A stretch of DNA of 64,000 nt. Source: Euleptes europaea (lineage: Eukaryota; Chordata; Lepidosauria; Squamata; Sphaerodactylidae). The translations under genes and the position numbers were made by a program. The stretch covers positions 25,049,720 to 25,113,719 of the forward strand of contig NC_079331.1 of assembly GCF_029931775.1 (NCBI RefSeq). Direction: 5' to 3'. This document shows, in pieces, positions 33,259-58,956 of this stretch (within the stretch, counting starts at the first letter, position 1; the number at the start of each line of letters is the position of its first letter). The notes beneath the pieces are model-generated. The model was given only the letters and a program-made list of their open reading frames with translations. It ran no database searches and was not told where the DNA came from.

Positions 33259-36200
33259 TGCCCTTTCACCTATTGGAAAGGAGGACAGCAGCCTCCTCCC
33301 TCCTCCCCTTCATTGTCTGGGCTTCTCTCTCCTGGTGTGCATTGCCTTCCTCTCTCGCTCTCCTCCCTGCTTCGGGACAAAGTCCGTTTCATCTCCAATA
33401 TTGGAGATCGACTCTCTCATTCTGGTTTCTGAGGGCAGCACCCCAGAGACGGGCCTGGGGAGCTCCCCCACCCTGTGAGCAGCGCCCCCCCCCCAGCAAA
33501 AGCAACCCAAGCCACTGCCTGAGGTGCATCGTGTGAAGCCCCTGTGGCCGGCACTGGGGCCAGAGGGCTTTGCTGGGGGGGTGTAGCTCAGGGATGGGTG
33601 AGAGCGTGGGGGTGCTGGACCCTGACTCCTGGAAGAAGACCCACTGCTCTGTTGACGGGGCGCCTGGCTTAGGCTTATGGGCCCCATTGAGATCACGCAT
33701 TTGGAGGGGGGATGCCCTAGATAGCGCACTGAGCATGAGCGGCTGGGGAGAACACGGCTGAGAGGTCCTTGCTCTCCGGAACGGGCACCTCCACCCCTCT
33801 GACTGGGGCTGCAAGGACGGTGGGCCCCCACAAACAGGTAAGCGAGGGAGGAGGGCCCCGTCTCACCCCTGGACTGTTGCAATCTCTCCCCCCTTCATGG
33901 ACCTCCCCCCTTCCCGCGGATCAGCTGCACAGCCCCCTTCTCCCCCCCCCCCCGCTGTAGTCACTGGCAGCATCTCCCAACAGAGGGCTCAGGAGAAGGA
34001 TGCGCGCACACACACCCCGCCAGAGAGAACCGGGCAGAACATGGCAGTGACCCGCTGGGTATAGCCCCCGCCTGCAAGTGGGGGAAATGAGGAGCACTGA
34101 CACACCCCTGGGGGGGCTGCTGCCCACTCCGCCAGTTGCTGTTGACCAAGCATTCCGAGTCCCTTTTGCTGCGCAGGATCAGGTCCCCAACCGAAAGCAC
34201 AGGAGGCCTTTCAGTGCCCCTCCCTTTCCGAGAGGGGCTCCTGCCAACCCCCCTCCCCCGAGGGACAGGGGGAGGGACTAGAAGAGCCGCGTGTGCTGAG
34301 CGGAGGCTGTTGGAGGCGCCTGCTGCACGGGACGTGCGACTGTCCTCGTGCCCTGGATTTTGGCTCTTGGCAGGCGCAGGCCACGGTGCCGTGGCAGCCC
34401 CCTGCCAAGTCCACAGTACGACCAAGAGCCTCCGTGAGCGGGGTGTGTCACGAAGTGGGGGTGCCAGCCTGGCTCCTGCACCACTATGAGCTGGTTGGTG
34501 GGCACCGCTGTACTCAGCAGGGGCCTGCAGTCGCCAGGGGAGAGCGGCACCTGTACTCCTGCCGCACGGGAGCCAAGAGAGCGGGCCAGGCTACTCGTCC
34601 GATTTGCTTTCCCAACTCCATTCTTGTGGATGTTGAATAAAGATCACGATTCTTTTGTGGTTGTGTGTGTTTGAATGGGGTCTGGCAGAGTGGAAACCCC
34701 ACACACACACCGCTCCTGTCTTCAGTGCTGGATTTGCAGTGGGAGGGGTCTTCTGCTGTCTGCAGGCTGCTTGCGGTTCGCGCCCCGCCCCTTGCCGCTG
34801 GGCTAGGTGACGAGCCCTGCAGTCTGCATGATCGATTGGGTGAGAAGGACGGGCGCTGGGGTGGCTGGGAGGAACAGCAGCCATGATGCCCCCCCGACTG
34901 CTGGGGAGGGGCAGCCATTGGGGCAGGAGCTCGGCAGAATGAGGCGTGTGGGGCAGCCGTTTGGTGCCATGATGCCACCCCCACCGAGTGGGCTTGACAG
35001 GGCAAAACCTCAGCTGGGCTAGCCACATGCCAGGCTTGGACCAGGGCCCAGGGCATGCCAGGCCTGGGCAGCTGCACAGTCTCCTGCCCAGTTGCATATG
35101 GCCGGCTGCGACAGGAGGGTGACTGGAGGGTTCCAGAAGCCCCGTGACGTGCCTGCTGTGCGGTCGTCCCCCCCCCCCCAGTTGGCTGCATGGGCAGAGG
35201 AATGCTCTGCCATGGGTGATGTCCAGGGTTCAGTCTGGCCTCTTCCTCCTGCCTTGTTGCTGCCGCTTGGATGCCCATGGCTCCCCATGCCTCGTCGAGA
35301 ACTGCTCTTTATCCCCCCCCCCTCCCCGGGCCCCCATCCAGGGCCTGAACCCAAGGCGGGGGAGGCCGTGTGTTTTTCCTCTGCCGGGTGAGCTGTTTTG
35401 GGGATAGGCTTGGCATGGCCGTTTTCAGCAGGGGATTTAAGCCCTACCCTGCAGAGGTCCCAGGAGTAGGTGGAGCCAGGAGGGCTCCTACAGGGCATGC
35501 CATGCGCCCACGCCCCTCCATTGTTGCATGGGTTGCTCGCTTGTTTCCGTACGTGGCTGGCACAGGAGCATTGCCAGCGGGTGCTGAAGTCTCCTCTCCG
35601 TGGAGCTGGGCCCTTGGGAGGGGATTTCTCATCTCCGCTGAGAGCAGAGGAGGCTGACTGGCTGTTCTGGCACCACGTCAGCAGTGCCGTCGCCATCCAG
35701 AGTTCAGGGCCTGTTTCAGCCGACGCCCCATTTTCTCACCTGTCCTCGCTCACTGGTCATTGGCAGTGCTTCCTGTTGTCGAGTTCTTCTGTTTACCTGA
35801 AGCATGAATAAATTGATTAAGAAGCCCTTTTCAAGGACTAAAAACTTGATGAAAGAATCAGGCTCTTGGAGGAGAGCGGTTTCGGCTGGGGGCAGGGGCC
35901 GGCGGGTGCAGCGAAGACTGTTTTCAAGACTTGCTGGCTTTTCCATTTGTGGCAGGGGAGCTGCTTTTTAGGATAGGCCTTTGCTGGTTTGTCAGCTGCT
36001 GGGGGCAGATGGTGTCCCACCGCCCAAGTGTGGATGGTGCTCTAAACCACACCCTGCCCAGCCTTGCCCCCCGAGGTTTCCCCTCTTTCAAGACCATGGC
36101 AATCGGAGTGCTTCTGTGGGGAAACCTCTTTAATTACTGGACCGTTGGGCACTTTGAGATCAGTGGGAACTGAAGGGGGCAGGACAGAAAGCAGTCTGGA

Positions 36201-36612
36201 TAAACGGTCCTGAATGTTATCGTCCCAAAGATGGTCTAATAAATACACAAAGATTCTTGGGCCTGTTTGGGGGTTTTCCTGAAGGCTGCAAATGGGAGGC
36301 TTTGGGCATCATACTGCCCCCCCAACACACTTAAAAAAAAACCTTAAACATTCATTCAGGCCATTGAGAGTCTATGGAAGTGAAGGCTTCCTTGCTGATC
36401 TGTGACATTTTGGTTGGTCCTTGATGTGACCGATACTTTTAGGGTTACAGAAGTTTGTCTGGGAAGTCCGTGGTTTTACAATAACTTCTTTGAAGGCCCC
36501 CCCCTCCCCCCAAATGCAGCTGCTGCTTTGGTGAGCCAGCGCGAGGAGGTTCTGGCCCAGAATTGCCGCTCTGGCCGGAATGGTTGACGGCTTCCTTTTC
36601 TCCTTTTTGCAG
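33259..36612. other. Presumed 3' part of ZNF710 intron 1
   Basis: No exon recognised. AATAAA near 34638 followed by a GT-rich stretch could be an old LTR or transcript end, but terminal repeats were not found. The polypyrimidine tract and acceptor of ZNF710 close the stretch. Confidence 0.4.
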
Positions 36613-38064
36613 GAACGGGGGCTGTGCTCGAAGGCGTGCAGCATGGACCGGTTTGCTGACTCTGGAACTCAGACTGAGGCCGTGGTGGTTTTGTCTCTGG
36701 CCCAAGCGGCAGTCCTGGGCTTGGTGGCTGAGAACGAGTGGTTCGGGGCCACGGCCAGTCCCGGAGGCTTCTTCCCGGGCATTGCCAATGAGCTGGAGGA
36801 CGCGGCAGCTGTGGAGCCGGGGCAGCCGGGCGGGGACTGTCCCCAGGAGTGCGAGGGCCGAGGCCAGGCAGACCTGCCCGAGGAGGAGGGCCTGGAGGCC
36901 GAGGCGCTGTTCGGCAAGCAGGCCCGGAGGAGGAAGCGGCCCCCTGTGAGGTTAGTGCCCAAAGTCAAGCACGAAAAAAGTGAGGTGGAGCAGAGCGAGG
37001 GGCCCCCCGGGACGGCTGCCCCAAGCGAGGACAGAGAAGAGCAGCCCCCCAACCCTCCTGCATGCGTGGAGGAGCCTGACCCTGAGCAGGCCGTCCAGAG
37101 CAGTGCCGCAAAAATGATCGACCTCAGCACGTACAGCCGCAAGCCGCGGCGCCTCCGGCACCCGCGAAGGCCCCCTCGTCATGAGCTCTCCCCTGGGGAG
37201 ATGAAGGAGAGCCTTCCCAGCCCCCCTCCGGCCAGCGGCCCAGAGAGCGTGGAGGCCCTGCCCAGCGACTACGGCTTCCAGGGGCCCCCCGTGTCAGCCT
37301 TGAGCCACGCGGAGGAGGAGCGGGGGCTGGACTCACCCCCGGAGCGGGACCAGAACAGGCCGGGCTTTGCGTGGCCGGAGCCCCTGGATTTCGAGTCGGA
37401 GGCTCACGGTGAGCACAGCAAAAAGGCCCAGCTGGACCGGCTGGACATCAACGTGCAGATCGACGACTCGTACCTGGTGGAGAAGCGCTGGCAGTGCCGC
37501 CTGTGCGAGAAGTCGTACACCTCCAAGTACAACCTGGTGACGCACATCCTGGGCCACAACGGCGTCAAGCCCCACTCCTGCCCGCACTGCAGCAAGCTCT
37601 TCAAGCAGCCCAGCCACCTGCAGACACACCTGCTCACCCACCAGGGCACCCGGCCCCACAAGTGCCAGGTGTGCCACAAAGCCTTCACCCAGACCAGCCA
37701 CCTCAAGCGCCACATGCTCCTCCACTCCGACGTCAAGCCCTACAGCTGCCGCTTCTGTGGCCGGGGCTTCGCCTACCCCAGCGAGCTGAAGGCCCACGAG
37801 GGCAAGCACGAGAGCGGGCGCTGCCACGTGTGTGTGGAGTGCGGCCTGGACTTCTCCACCCTCCCCCAGCTCAAGCGCCACCTGGCCACCCACCAGGGGC
37901 CCACCCTCTACCCCTGCCCCGAGTGCAGCAAAGCCTTCCACTACCGCAGCCAGCTGCAGAACCACATGCTCAAGCACCAGGACGTCCGCCCCTTCGTCTG
38001 CACTGAGTGCGGCATGGAGTTCAGCCAGATCCACCACCTCAAGCAGCACTCGCTGACCCACAAG
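36613..38064 (+). CDS. ZNF710: ZNF710 first coding exon (acceptor 36611-36612)
   Basis: A polypyrimidine tract and AG end at 36612. The first 30 bases are 5' UTR and coding starts at 36643. It encodes residues 1-474: the acidic N-terminus and zinc fingers 1-7, the seventh being FVCTEC...HSLTH. The donor GT is at 38065-38066, in phase 0. The long open frame beyond 38064 is intron read-through. Confidence 0.95.
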
Positions 38065-39720
38065 GTAGATCTCTGGGCGAGGGACGTGACCAGACTGGGG
38101 GCAAGGGGCCAGGCTGCGGGGAAGGCCGAGGTGCGGGGGGCAGGGGAATCCCTGGCTGAGGGCCTGGGGTGTTCCTGGCTGCCCTGTAGAGGGCAGGAGG
38201 GCTGAGCTTTTATGCACACGATGGGGCGGTTAACAGGAGCCCCGCAGAAGGCAGGCCCAGAGGGCTGTTGTTTCCCAGAAGGGCAGCAGCCGTCTCCGCA
38301 GCCTCCTGAAGTCAGGAGCTCATTGTCCGGAGCACAGTTGGCCAGTTGGGGAAAGAGCTGTGGCCGGCCTTGGCTAGTCTGTAAGGGGGGCCTGCCCCAG
38401 CCCCTTCCTCCTCAGGGGCTGCCCCATGGAAGGGAGGCAGCTGCCGGCCTCCTGCTCTCTTCTCACTACTCCAGAAGCTGCTTTGGGCGTCACCGCCCTT
38501 GGGCAGGAGAGGCCCGCAGGGCAGCGGCCTGGCTCCCCTGGTGCCCAGCGTCTGTCTGTCTGTCCCGACTTGCAGGGTGTGAAAGAATTCAAGTGTGAAG
38601 TGTGTGGCCGAGAGTTCACGCTGCAGGCAAACATGAAGCGGCACATGCTGATCCACACCAGCGTGCGCCCCTACCAGTGCCACATCTGCTTCAAGACCTT
38701 TGTGCAGAAGCAGACGCTCAAGACCCACATGATTGTGCATTCGCCTGTCAAGCCTTTTAAGTGCAAGGTAAAGGGTGCCGACGGGGCTGGCCCACAATGA
38801 GCACGAGCCAAGGCAGGGCAGAGGGTACGGGCGGCCTGTGCCGGCAGCTGATCAGGGCTGGGTGTGGAGGTAAAGGACAGCTCGGGGTGAGATCGGCTCA
38901 CCTCTGGCCGCCAGCACAAGACTCCCCGTGATGAATGACCTCGTCCCAAGCATGCTGCCACGTGCGTCACCTGTAGCCCATGCGCTCGGACTCTTGCGGC
39001 GCATCCGGGTGGCCTTTGGTGCGGCTGGGCTGGGCTTTGGACTCAGGTCTCAGACCCACGCCAGAGGAGCTGGGGGTTAGCAGAGGCACCCCCCGGTCTG
39101 AAGTCCCTCGTGCTTCAGAGGCAACTCCAAGCTCCTCTCTTCTTCTCCTCCTTCTCTCCCTCCCGGCCCCCTACCAGGTGTGCGGGAAATCTTTCAACCG
39201 CATGTACAACCTCCTGGGCCACATGCACTTACACGCAGGCAGCAAGCCCTTCAAGTGCCCTTACTGCTCCAGCAAGTTCAACCTGAAGGGGAACCTCAGT
39301 CGCCACATGAAGGTCAAGCATGGGGTGATGGACGTCAGTCTGGACAGCCAAGGTAGGTGCCGGGTGGGAGGGGCGGCCTGGATTTCCCTCTCCGGAGCCC
39401 GGAGGCCCAGAGGCGCTGTGCTGCGGCTCCCCCTGCAGGCCGTCTTGGGACTTACCTGCCAAAGGCCGGCACAGCTCCATCAAGGGGGGGGGTTTCCGTG
39501 GCCGCCCCCCCAGCTTGTCCTGTGTCCCCCTCCCCTCCCTGCAGATGCCATGCTGGAGCTGACGGGTGGGGACCACGCAGACCTGGATGGGTCGCAGGAG
39601 ATGGAGGACTACGAGGAGGAGGAGAATACCTACGAATATGGCGTGGGGGGGAACCCCACGAATGAGTCGGCCTTGGCAGAGCAGGCCATGAAGGAGATGG
39701 CCTATTACAGCATGCTGTAG
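36643..39720 (+). CDS. ZNF710: ZNF710, C2H2 zinc finger protein 710 (four coding exons)
   Basis: Nuclear C2H2 zinc finger protein, presumed DNA-binding transcriptional regulator. Coding exons are 36643-38064, 38576-38767, 39178-39352 and 39545-39720, all with GT-AG borders; they sum to 1965 bp, 654 codons plus stop. The acidic N-terminal half begins MDRFADSGTQTEAVVV and contains the conserved VRLVPKVK and DINVQIDDSYLVE stretches. Eleven C2H2 fingers follow from about residue 283: seven in the first coding exon, two in the second, one split across the second and third, one in the third. The tail is acidic and ends EMAYYSML. From memory the human protein is about 664 residues with 11 fingers and the same end (EMAYYNVL), so identity is secure. 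The start at 36643 was chosen because it matches the vertebrate N-terminus; an in-frame ATG at 36580 lies before the splice acceptor at 36611-36612 and is intronic. The 5' noncoding exon is not proven; the CpG island near 22-23.4 kb is the best candidate. Confidence 0.96.
38576..38767 (+). CDS. ZNF710: ZNF710 second coding exon
   Basis: 64 codons, phase 0 at both ends (residues 475-538). It starts GVKEFKCEVCGREF and contains fingers 8 and 9 plus the first cysteine of finger 10 (PFKCK). The acceptor cag ends at 38575 and the donor GT is at 38768-38769. Confidence 0.95.
39178..39352 (+). CDS. ZNF710: ZNF710 third coding exon
   Basis: 175 bp after the acceptor ccag at 39174-39177. It completes finger 10 (VCGKSFNRMYNLLGH) and encodes finger 11 (KCPYCSSKFNLKGNLSRH). 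It ends in phase 1 with the donor GTAGGT. Confidence 0.95.
39545..39720 (+). CDS. ZNF710: ZNF710 last coding exon
   Basis: 176 bp after the acceptor ctgcag. It encodes the acidic tail (MELTG-like start, EMEDYEEEENTYEYG, final EMAYYSML) and a TAG stop at 39718-39720. Confidence 0.94.
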
Positions 39721-40247
39721 GGGGCAGGGGCCGAGCATCCCGTGGAAGAGAGCCCACGCGGACCCTTCCTCCAGCAGAGCCTGTGTGGGGCAGGGAGAGT
39801 GGCGGAGGGAGCGCCGCCCTCCAGCTCTTCTGCTCCGGAATGGATCTAGGGCTTGGCCCCGGCCCCCCACCCCCGGGCTCTGTTCTGTTGGGCCTTGCAG
39901 CCAAAAAGGGCCTTTGGGCCACTACCTCCCGCAGCCTCTGCCAGCAGCGACATGAGCAGCTGTTCTCAGGAAGGGTTTGAGGCCGAGCGAGGCCATCCGT
40001 GCAGGGGGGGTGGGGGGCTGCGCTGCTGCCAGGACCACTCCCGTATCAACTACCTCTGCCCCACACCAAAAAAAATGTCCTAGGGCAGTGGGCTTGCCCC
40101 AAAGACCCGTGGAGCGAGAGAGTGCCCCCGCCCCTCCCTGTGCTGGCAGAACAACGAAGGTGGCCGGAGCGCGGACTGTCTCCCTCCCCCCCCACCCCGT
40201 GTGCATAGATCTACTGTGTTTATTTTCCTGTTCTGAAGAAATTCAGC

Positions 40248-40253
40248 AATAAA
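40248..40253 (+). terminator. ZNF710: ZNF710 poly(A) signal AATAAA
   Basis: A canonical AATAAA about 530 bases after the ZNF710 stop codon, followed by a T- and G-rich stretch. It sets the likely 3' UTR as 39721 to about 40270. Confidence 0.75.
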
Positions 40254-40361
40254 TGAATATTCTTTGGCTGACACAAGTGGTTGGGGGGGCGTCGCCTGGG
40301 GGTGGGGGGTGGGACGCCCCATACCAGAAAGCAGGACACCATAAGGGTATGAGAACTAGAT

Positions 40362-40367
40362 TTTAAT
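40362..40367 (-). terminator. IDH2: IDH2 candidate poly(A) signal ATTAAA
   Basis: Reverse-strand ATTAAA about 315 bases after the IDH2 stop. A second, closer AATAAA on the same strand lies at 40612-40607, about 70 bases after the stop. Either could end the mRNA; the distal one would leave roughly 80 bp between the IDH2 and ZNF710 cleavage sites. Confidence 0.5.
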
Positions 40368-40680
40368 TGCTACCACGAGGCCCAAATGACAGTACGCAAA
40401 TTACAGCACAAAACCATCTCCTTCATTGCTGTCCAGTGAGGTGGGGCAGCCAGCCCTGCGGCCCCCCCACCTTCCCTTGTCAGCAGTAGTAACTTGGGGG
40501 GGGAGGGCGTTCTTGGGACAGCTAAAAGGGATTTTTAAAACAACCAGTGGAAAACCGGTGACCCAGAATGTTTTCCTGGTCGAAAGGAAGAGCAGCCGGA
40601 GCTGGTTTTATTACAAAATGAGGTAAATGGCTTTCCTCTATCGCCCCCCACCCCCAGCAAGCCCTCAAAGTGCGCCCCCC

Positions 40681-53806
<13,126 letters not shown>

Positions 53807-54625
53807 GGCGCGGCGGCACGACGACGACGAGGAGGAGGAGGAGGAGGAAGAGCGGCGGAAGAGGGCGGCGAGCGCGCCGGCGGGGGCAGCAGCAGCGGCG
53901 GCGGCGGGACCGAGCGGGCGCGACAGAAGGAGGGAAGGAGGGAAGGAGGGAGCCCGCTCGCCGGCCAGCCGGCCGCCCGCCCCCTCCTCCCTCCGGCCCT
54001 CCCTCCCTCCCCGGGGCGGAGCTGGCGGACTGGGGAAGTGCCGCGCGGCGAGAGGAGCGGCGGAGGGACGGACGGAGGCGGCCGGGCGGGCGGCCACGTG
54101 CGCCTTTGTTCCTTCCCCCGCTGCCCGAGAAGGGCCCCGCGCGGCCCGGCGGGCCCCCCGGCCGCACCGTGGCCTCTCCCGCAGACGCACCCGCCTGCCC
54201 GCAGGGGACTGTGCCCTCCGCACGGAGCCCACGGGACCGCCGCGCGCCCCCCCCCCTTGGGAGGGAGCCGCGCTCCCGCTGCGGGCCGGGCAGGGGGCTG
54301 TGCGGGCCCCCCTGGGAGCCAGGGCCGGCCTTCCCCTGCGGGGCTCTTGGCAGGGCTGGGCTGCTCTGGTGCGCGTGCACGCGGCGGGCGGGGCGGGGCG
54401 GGGCCGGCCTCCTGCCCTTGCTGCTGCGGCTGCGGCTGCGGCTGGTCCTTGGCCGGTGGGCTGGCGCAGGGGCCGGGCGGGGGCCTCCCGCTCCAGGATG
54501 GCAGCCGCTGCCGCCCACGGCGGAGGGCTGGCTGGAGGCCAACGGGAGCAAGGGCCACTGGTCTCTTCTCCTGAAAGCGGCTCACCTTTGCGCGCAGAAG
54601 GGGGAGCTTCCCTTTCCCGTCCGTC

Positions 54626-55065
54626 TGTGAGGGTCTCTGTCTTTGTGTCTCTGCTTTCCATCACCTGCTGTGTTATCAGTGAACTCGTAAAAGCAGTTCA
54701 CACCTTCTGGTCTCAGGCGCCAGGCCTGATGGCCCATGTATCTTCCCCCCCCCCCGCTGTTCTTCCTGCCAGTACTCCCTCAGGCCGATGCGGCCTTGGA
54801 AGTGTGATAGCCGCCCAGACTTCCTGGGATCTGTCTGATGTTTTGTATTATGCCAAGCTTGTAACTTCCCATAACAATAAGTGTGAACCCCAGTGCCCCA
54901 GTGCCCTGGAGTCAATATATTCTGTAAACCCGTATAGCCCCTCACTTGCAACTTTCTACCTGTGCCTGTCTCATCTCCTGAAGGCTTCAATAAATCGATT
55001 GTTTCTGTATCAACGTCTGAGCAACTGATTTGGAGAAGCAAACTCAGAGAGGGGGATCTCTCACA
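54626..55065 (+). repeat. 5' LTR of the gypsy element
   Basis: 440 bp, TGTGAGG...CTCACA, with AATAAA near 54990. Same length and apparently same sequence as the 3' LTR. Confidence 0.93.
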
Positions 55066-58000
55066 TTAAGTTGCAAGTCTTTGCCTCTCGGACTGCAGCT
55101 GTACCGCTTTGGACAGAATGTCAGCCGACGAGGACACCACCCCTAACCCCGATGCCCCCAAGGAACCGGACGAGCCGGAGAAGCCGGACCCTAAAGAGGA
55201 GGGAGCCAAGCCAAAGAAACCGAAGGGTCGCGCCCCCGACCAAGATCGGGACGGACGTCCCCGGGGGCTCACTTATTGGCTGGACTCTCCCAAGGGCTGG
55301 TCGCTCTCGCGGACTGCGGCGAAGGATCGCCGGTTGGCCTTCCCCAGCACGGGACTCGAAGGGGACCCGGCCCGCAAAGAGGCCCTCATGGAGGAAGAAC
55401 GAAAGCAGTGGCAGGAAGACCGCCGGGCTATGCAGGAACAGATGGAGATCATGCAACGCGTAATGGGTGAGATGGCCACGACCCTAGATGCGCTGAAATT
55501 GCAACCTCCAGCCGGTGCTCCCCCAGACGGGGCGCCAGTAGTTCCGCCCGCAACCCCTGCCCCCCCGGCCCGTCGGGACCTGAAAGTCACGTATGACGGG
55601 TCGGGAGACCAGTTGACCTTTTTTATGGTCCAAGTAGACATTTTTATGCGGGAACAAGGCCGAACCTTCGTTTCTGAGGAGTCCCGGGTGCAGTACGTGG
55701 CTTCCTTACTGCAAGGGGAGGCGGCTGCCTGGATGGTGTTGCAGTATGAACTCCGCTCGCCGGTGCTGCGAACCCTGGACGAGTTCATGGTAGCACTCCG
55801 AAACCGTTTTGAGGACCCGACTCTAGGTGAGCGGGCTAAAGCCTCCCTGATGCAACTGCGCCAAGGGACTAAGTCGGTGGCGCAGTATGCAAGTGAGTTC
55901 CAGTCACTGGCTAGCCGAATTCTGGACTGGAGTGAGGCTACCTTGGTACAATGTTTCAGGGAGGGTCTCAACCCAGATCTCCAACATTGGGCCTTCATGC
56001 AAGGGAACCCCCCGGATGTGGAAGGTTGGGTTCGCCATGCTGCTGACATCGAGATTGTAGGGGAAGGCAAACTGTCTAAGGGAAAGGTTTACCCCATGAG
56101 CCCTAGTGAAAAGACAGTGTTGCGAGACTATCTGGATGTCAATCTGGCGAGGGGTTTCATACGCCCCTCCAAGGCTCCTTATTCAGCCCCAGCTTTCTTT
56201 GTAAAGAAAAAGACGGGAGATTTAAGACTGTGTTTTGACTTTCGCAGACTGAACGCAGTCACCCAGTCTAATGCTTACCCCCTCCCTCTTATTCCTGACC
56301 TTCTAGCACAATTAAAGGAGGGCCGAATCTTCACCAAACTGGACTTGGTAGAAGCCTACCACCGCATTCGCATCAAAGAAGGAGACGAACCCAAAACGGC
56401 CTTTTCCAGTTGTTTTGGGATGTTTGAGTACCTAGTCATGCCGTTCGGACTTTCGGGGGCTCCGAGTGTCTTTATGCAATTAATTAATGAGGTTTTGCAT
56501 GATTTGCTGTTTCGGGGGGTGGTGGTATTTCTCGATGACATCCTTATTTACTCTGAAACCATGGAAGACCATGTGCGCCTAGTGCGAGAGGTGCTCCAGC
56601 GGCTGCGGGAGCACAAACTGTATGCTAAGGTGTCCAAATGTGAATTCCACCAACCCTCCATTACATTTCTGGGGTATGTGATCTCCCACCAAGGGTTGGA
56701 AATGGACCCCGCCAAGGTCCAGGCAGTGCGGGACTGGGAACCCCCCACTACCCGCCGCCAACTTCAGCAGTTTTTGGGGTTTGCCAATTTTTACCGGAAC
56801 TTCATTCCTAACTTTGCCCAAGTTGCGCTTCCCCTCACTGCCCTGTTGCGTACCAAGGACAAGGGGGCTAGCGCCGCGCTTCCCTCGGCCCGTTTGCAAT
56901 GGTCCCCCCAGTGCCAGCTAGCTTTTGAACGTTTGAAGCTACTTTTTTCATCCGAACCCGTTTTGGCTCACCCAGATTGCACCAAGCCTTTTGTGGTGCA
57001 AGTGGATGCCTCGGATGTAGCCATGGGCGGGGCCCTATTGCAGAGGGATGAGGGGGGACGGTTGAGACCATGCGCCTACTTCTCCAAGAAGTTTTCCCAG
57101 TCTGAAATCAACTGGGCCATTTGGGAGAAGGAGGCAGCAGCGGTCAAACATGCCCTTACCATATGGCGACACTTCTTGGAAGGGGCCGAACTGCCATTCG
57201 AAGTGTGTACCGATCACAAGAATCTTGAGGCCCTCAAGGGGGCTAGAAAACTCAATGCCAAACAGGTTCGGTGGGCCCAATTCTTCGCTAAGTTCCGGTT
57301 CACTCTCAGACATGTCCCTGGCAAAGAAAATGCCCTAGCCGACGCTTTGTCACGACTTCCCCAGTATCGCAACGATTTCGATCGCCCAGTCGACTCCCTG
57401 TTCACTCCCGAGCAGCGAGGGGAAGTTCCTAGCTTAGCCGTCACCACCCGGTCCCAAGCCCGACCACCGGAGACCCCCCCTACACTCAAAGGCATCCCGG
57501 AAGCCTTCCAACAGCGACTCCGGGACGCCTCCTTGCAGGAGGAGGAGCATCATCTCCTCCCCACTGGTCTGGAACGTACCAACACTTGGTGGGTGCAAGG
57601 GGGGAAACTGTACGTCCCCTCCTTTCTTCGCAAGGAAGTATTGGGACTTGTACATGGTGCCAGGCTAGCGGGTCATTTTGGTTTCATAAAAACGCTTCAC
57701 CTGGTTCGAAGACAATTCTGGTGGCCCGGTATGAGATCTGATGTAGAGTTGTATGTGCGCAGCTGCCCCACCTGCGCCACAGCCAAGAAACGGATGGGAA
57801 AACCCCCAGGGCTTCTCAAACCGCTTGAGAGCCCCTCCCGTCCCTGGGAAGTCATCGCCATGGATTTTATCACCGACCTACCTCCGAGTCGGGGAAAAAC
57901 GGTTCTTTGGGTTATCACAGACCTCTTTTCCAAACAGGTTCACTTCGTTCCATGTGCAGGCCTTCCTTCAGCCCAGGGCTTAGCTAAACTGTTCATCACA

Positions 58001-58956
58001 CACGTCCTCAGGCTACACTCGATCCCGAGGAAGGTCCTCTCCGACCGGGGGGTCCAGTTTGTTGCCAAATTCTGGCGGGCCTTCCTAAAGTTAATGGGAG
58101 TGGAAGAGCAGGGCCTTTCTTCCGCCTATCACCCCCAAACGGATGGTCAAACAGAACGAGTAAATGCGGTGGTAGAATGTTATTTGCGTTGCTATGTAAA
58201 TTTCCACCAGGACGACTGGGTCGACCTGCTGCCATTTGCCGAATATGCGTATAACAATGCGCCTCATTCCTCTACCGGCTTTAGTCCCTTCCAAGTTATA
58301 TACGGGACGGATTTCGGCCCTTTCGGTTCTGCCCCCGTCTCGCCAGAGCTCCAGTCTACCCCTGACCTTCAGGAGTGGATTCAGGTGGTTAAATCCACCT
58401 GGCCATGGTTGCTCAAAAATCTGGAAAGGGCAAAAAGCAAGTACAAGGAACAAGCAGACAAACACCGGTCTCCGGGATGGGAACTCAAGGTGGGGGAGCA
58501 AGTCTATCTGTCCACCAAAAACCTCCGCTCTCTTCGCCCCTGCAAAAAACTGAGCGACCGTTATGTGGGACCTTTCCCCATTACCAGAGTAATCAACGAG
58601 GTTACTGTGGAACTGGACCTCCCAAAAACTCTGAAAGGAGTCCATCCAGTCTTTCATATAAGCCTCCTCAAACCCTATGTGGCAGCCCCCCAGTTCCACC
58701 CCCCTCCCGCACACGAGATTCCTACCGTAGTAGGAGGGGACACCCATTTGGAAATATCCAAGGTTTTAGACTCCAAATGGAAGAAAGGGAAACTGTTTTA
58801 CTTTGTTCGCTGGAAAAACCTTGGCTCCGCTCATGACGAATGGGTGGCCGCACCCCACATGGCGGCTCCTCGCTTAGTCCGGGAATTCCACCTTGCTTAT
58901 CCCGATAAGCCTCGTCCTCTCGGGGACCCCGGGGGGGGGCCTTAAGGGGGGCAGAA

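Noticed and set aside
34443-34701. Possible LTR with AATAAA near 34638
   Set aside because: No matching target duplication and no second LTR; could equally be unique sequence.
36580-36642. Earlier in-frame ATG for ZNF710
   Set aside because: Lies upstream of the splice acceptor at 36611-36612; the ATG at 36643 matches the vertebrate N-terminus.
37333-38217. 294-codon - strand frame opposite ZNF710
   Set aside because: Antisense shadow of the zinc-finger repeats (Leu, Val and Ala-rich), a known artefact of C2H2 coding sequence.
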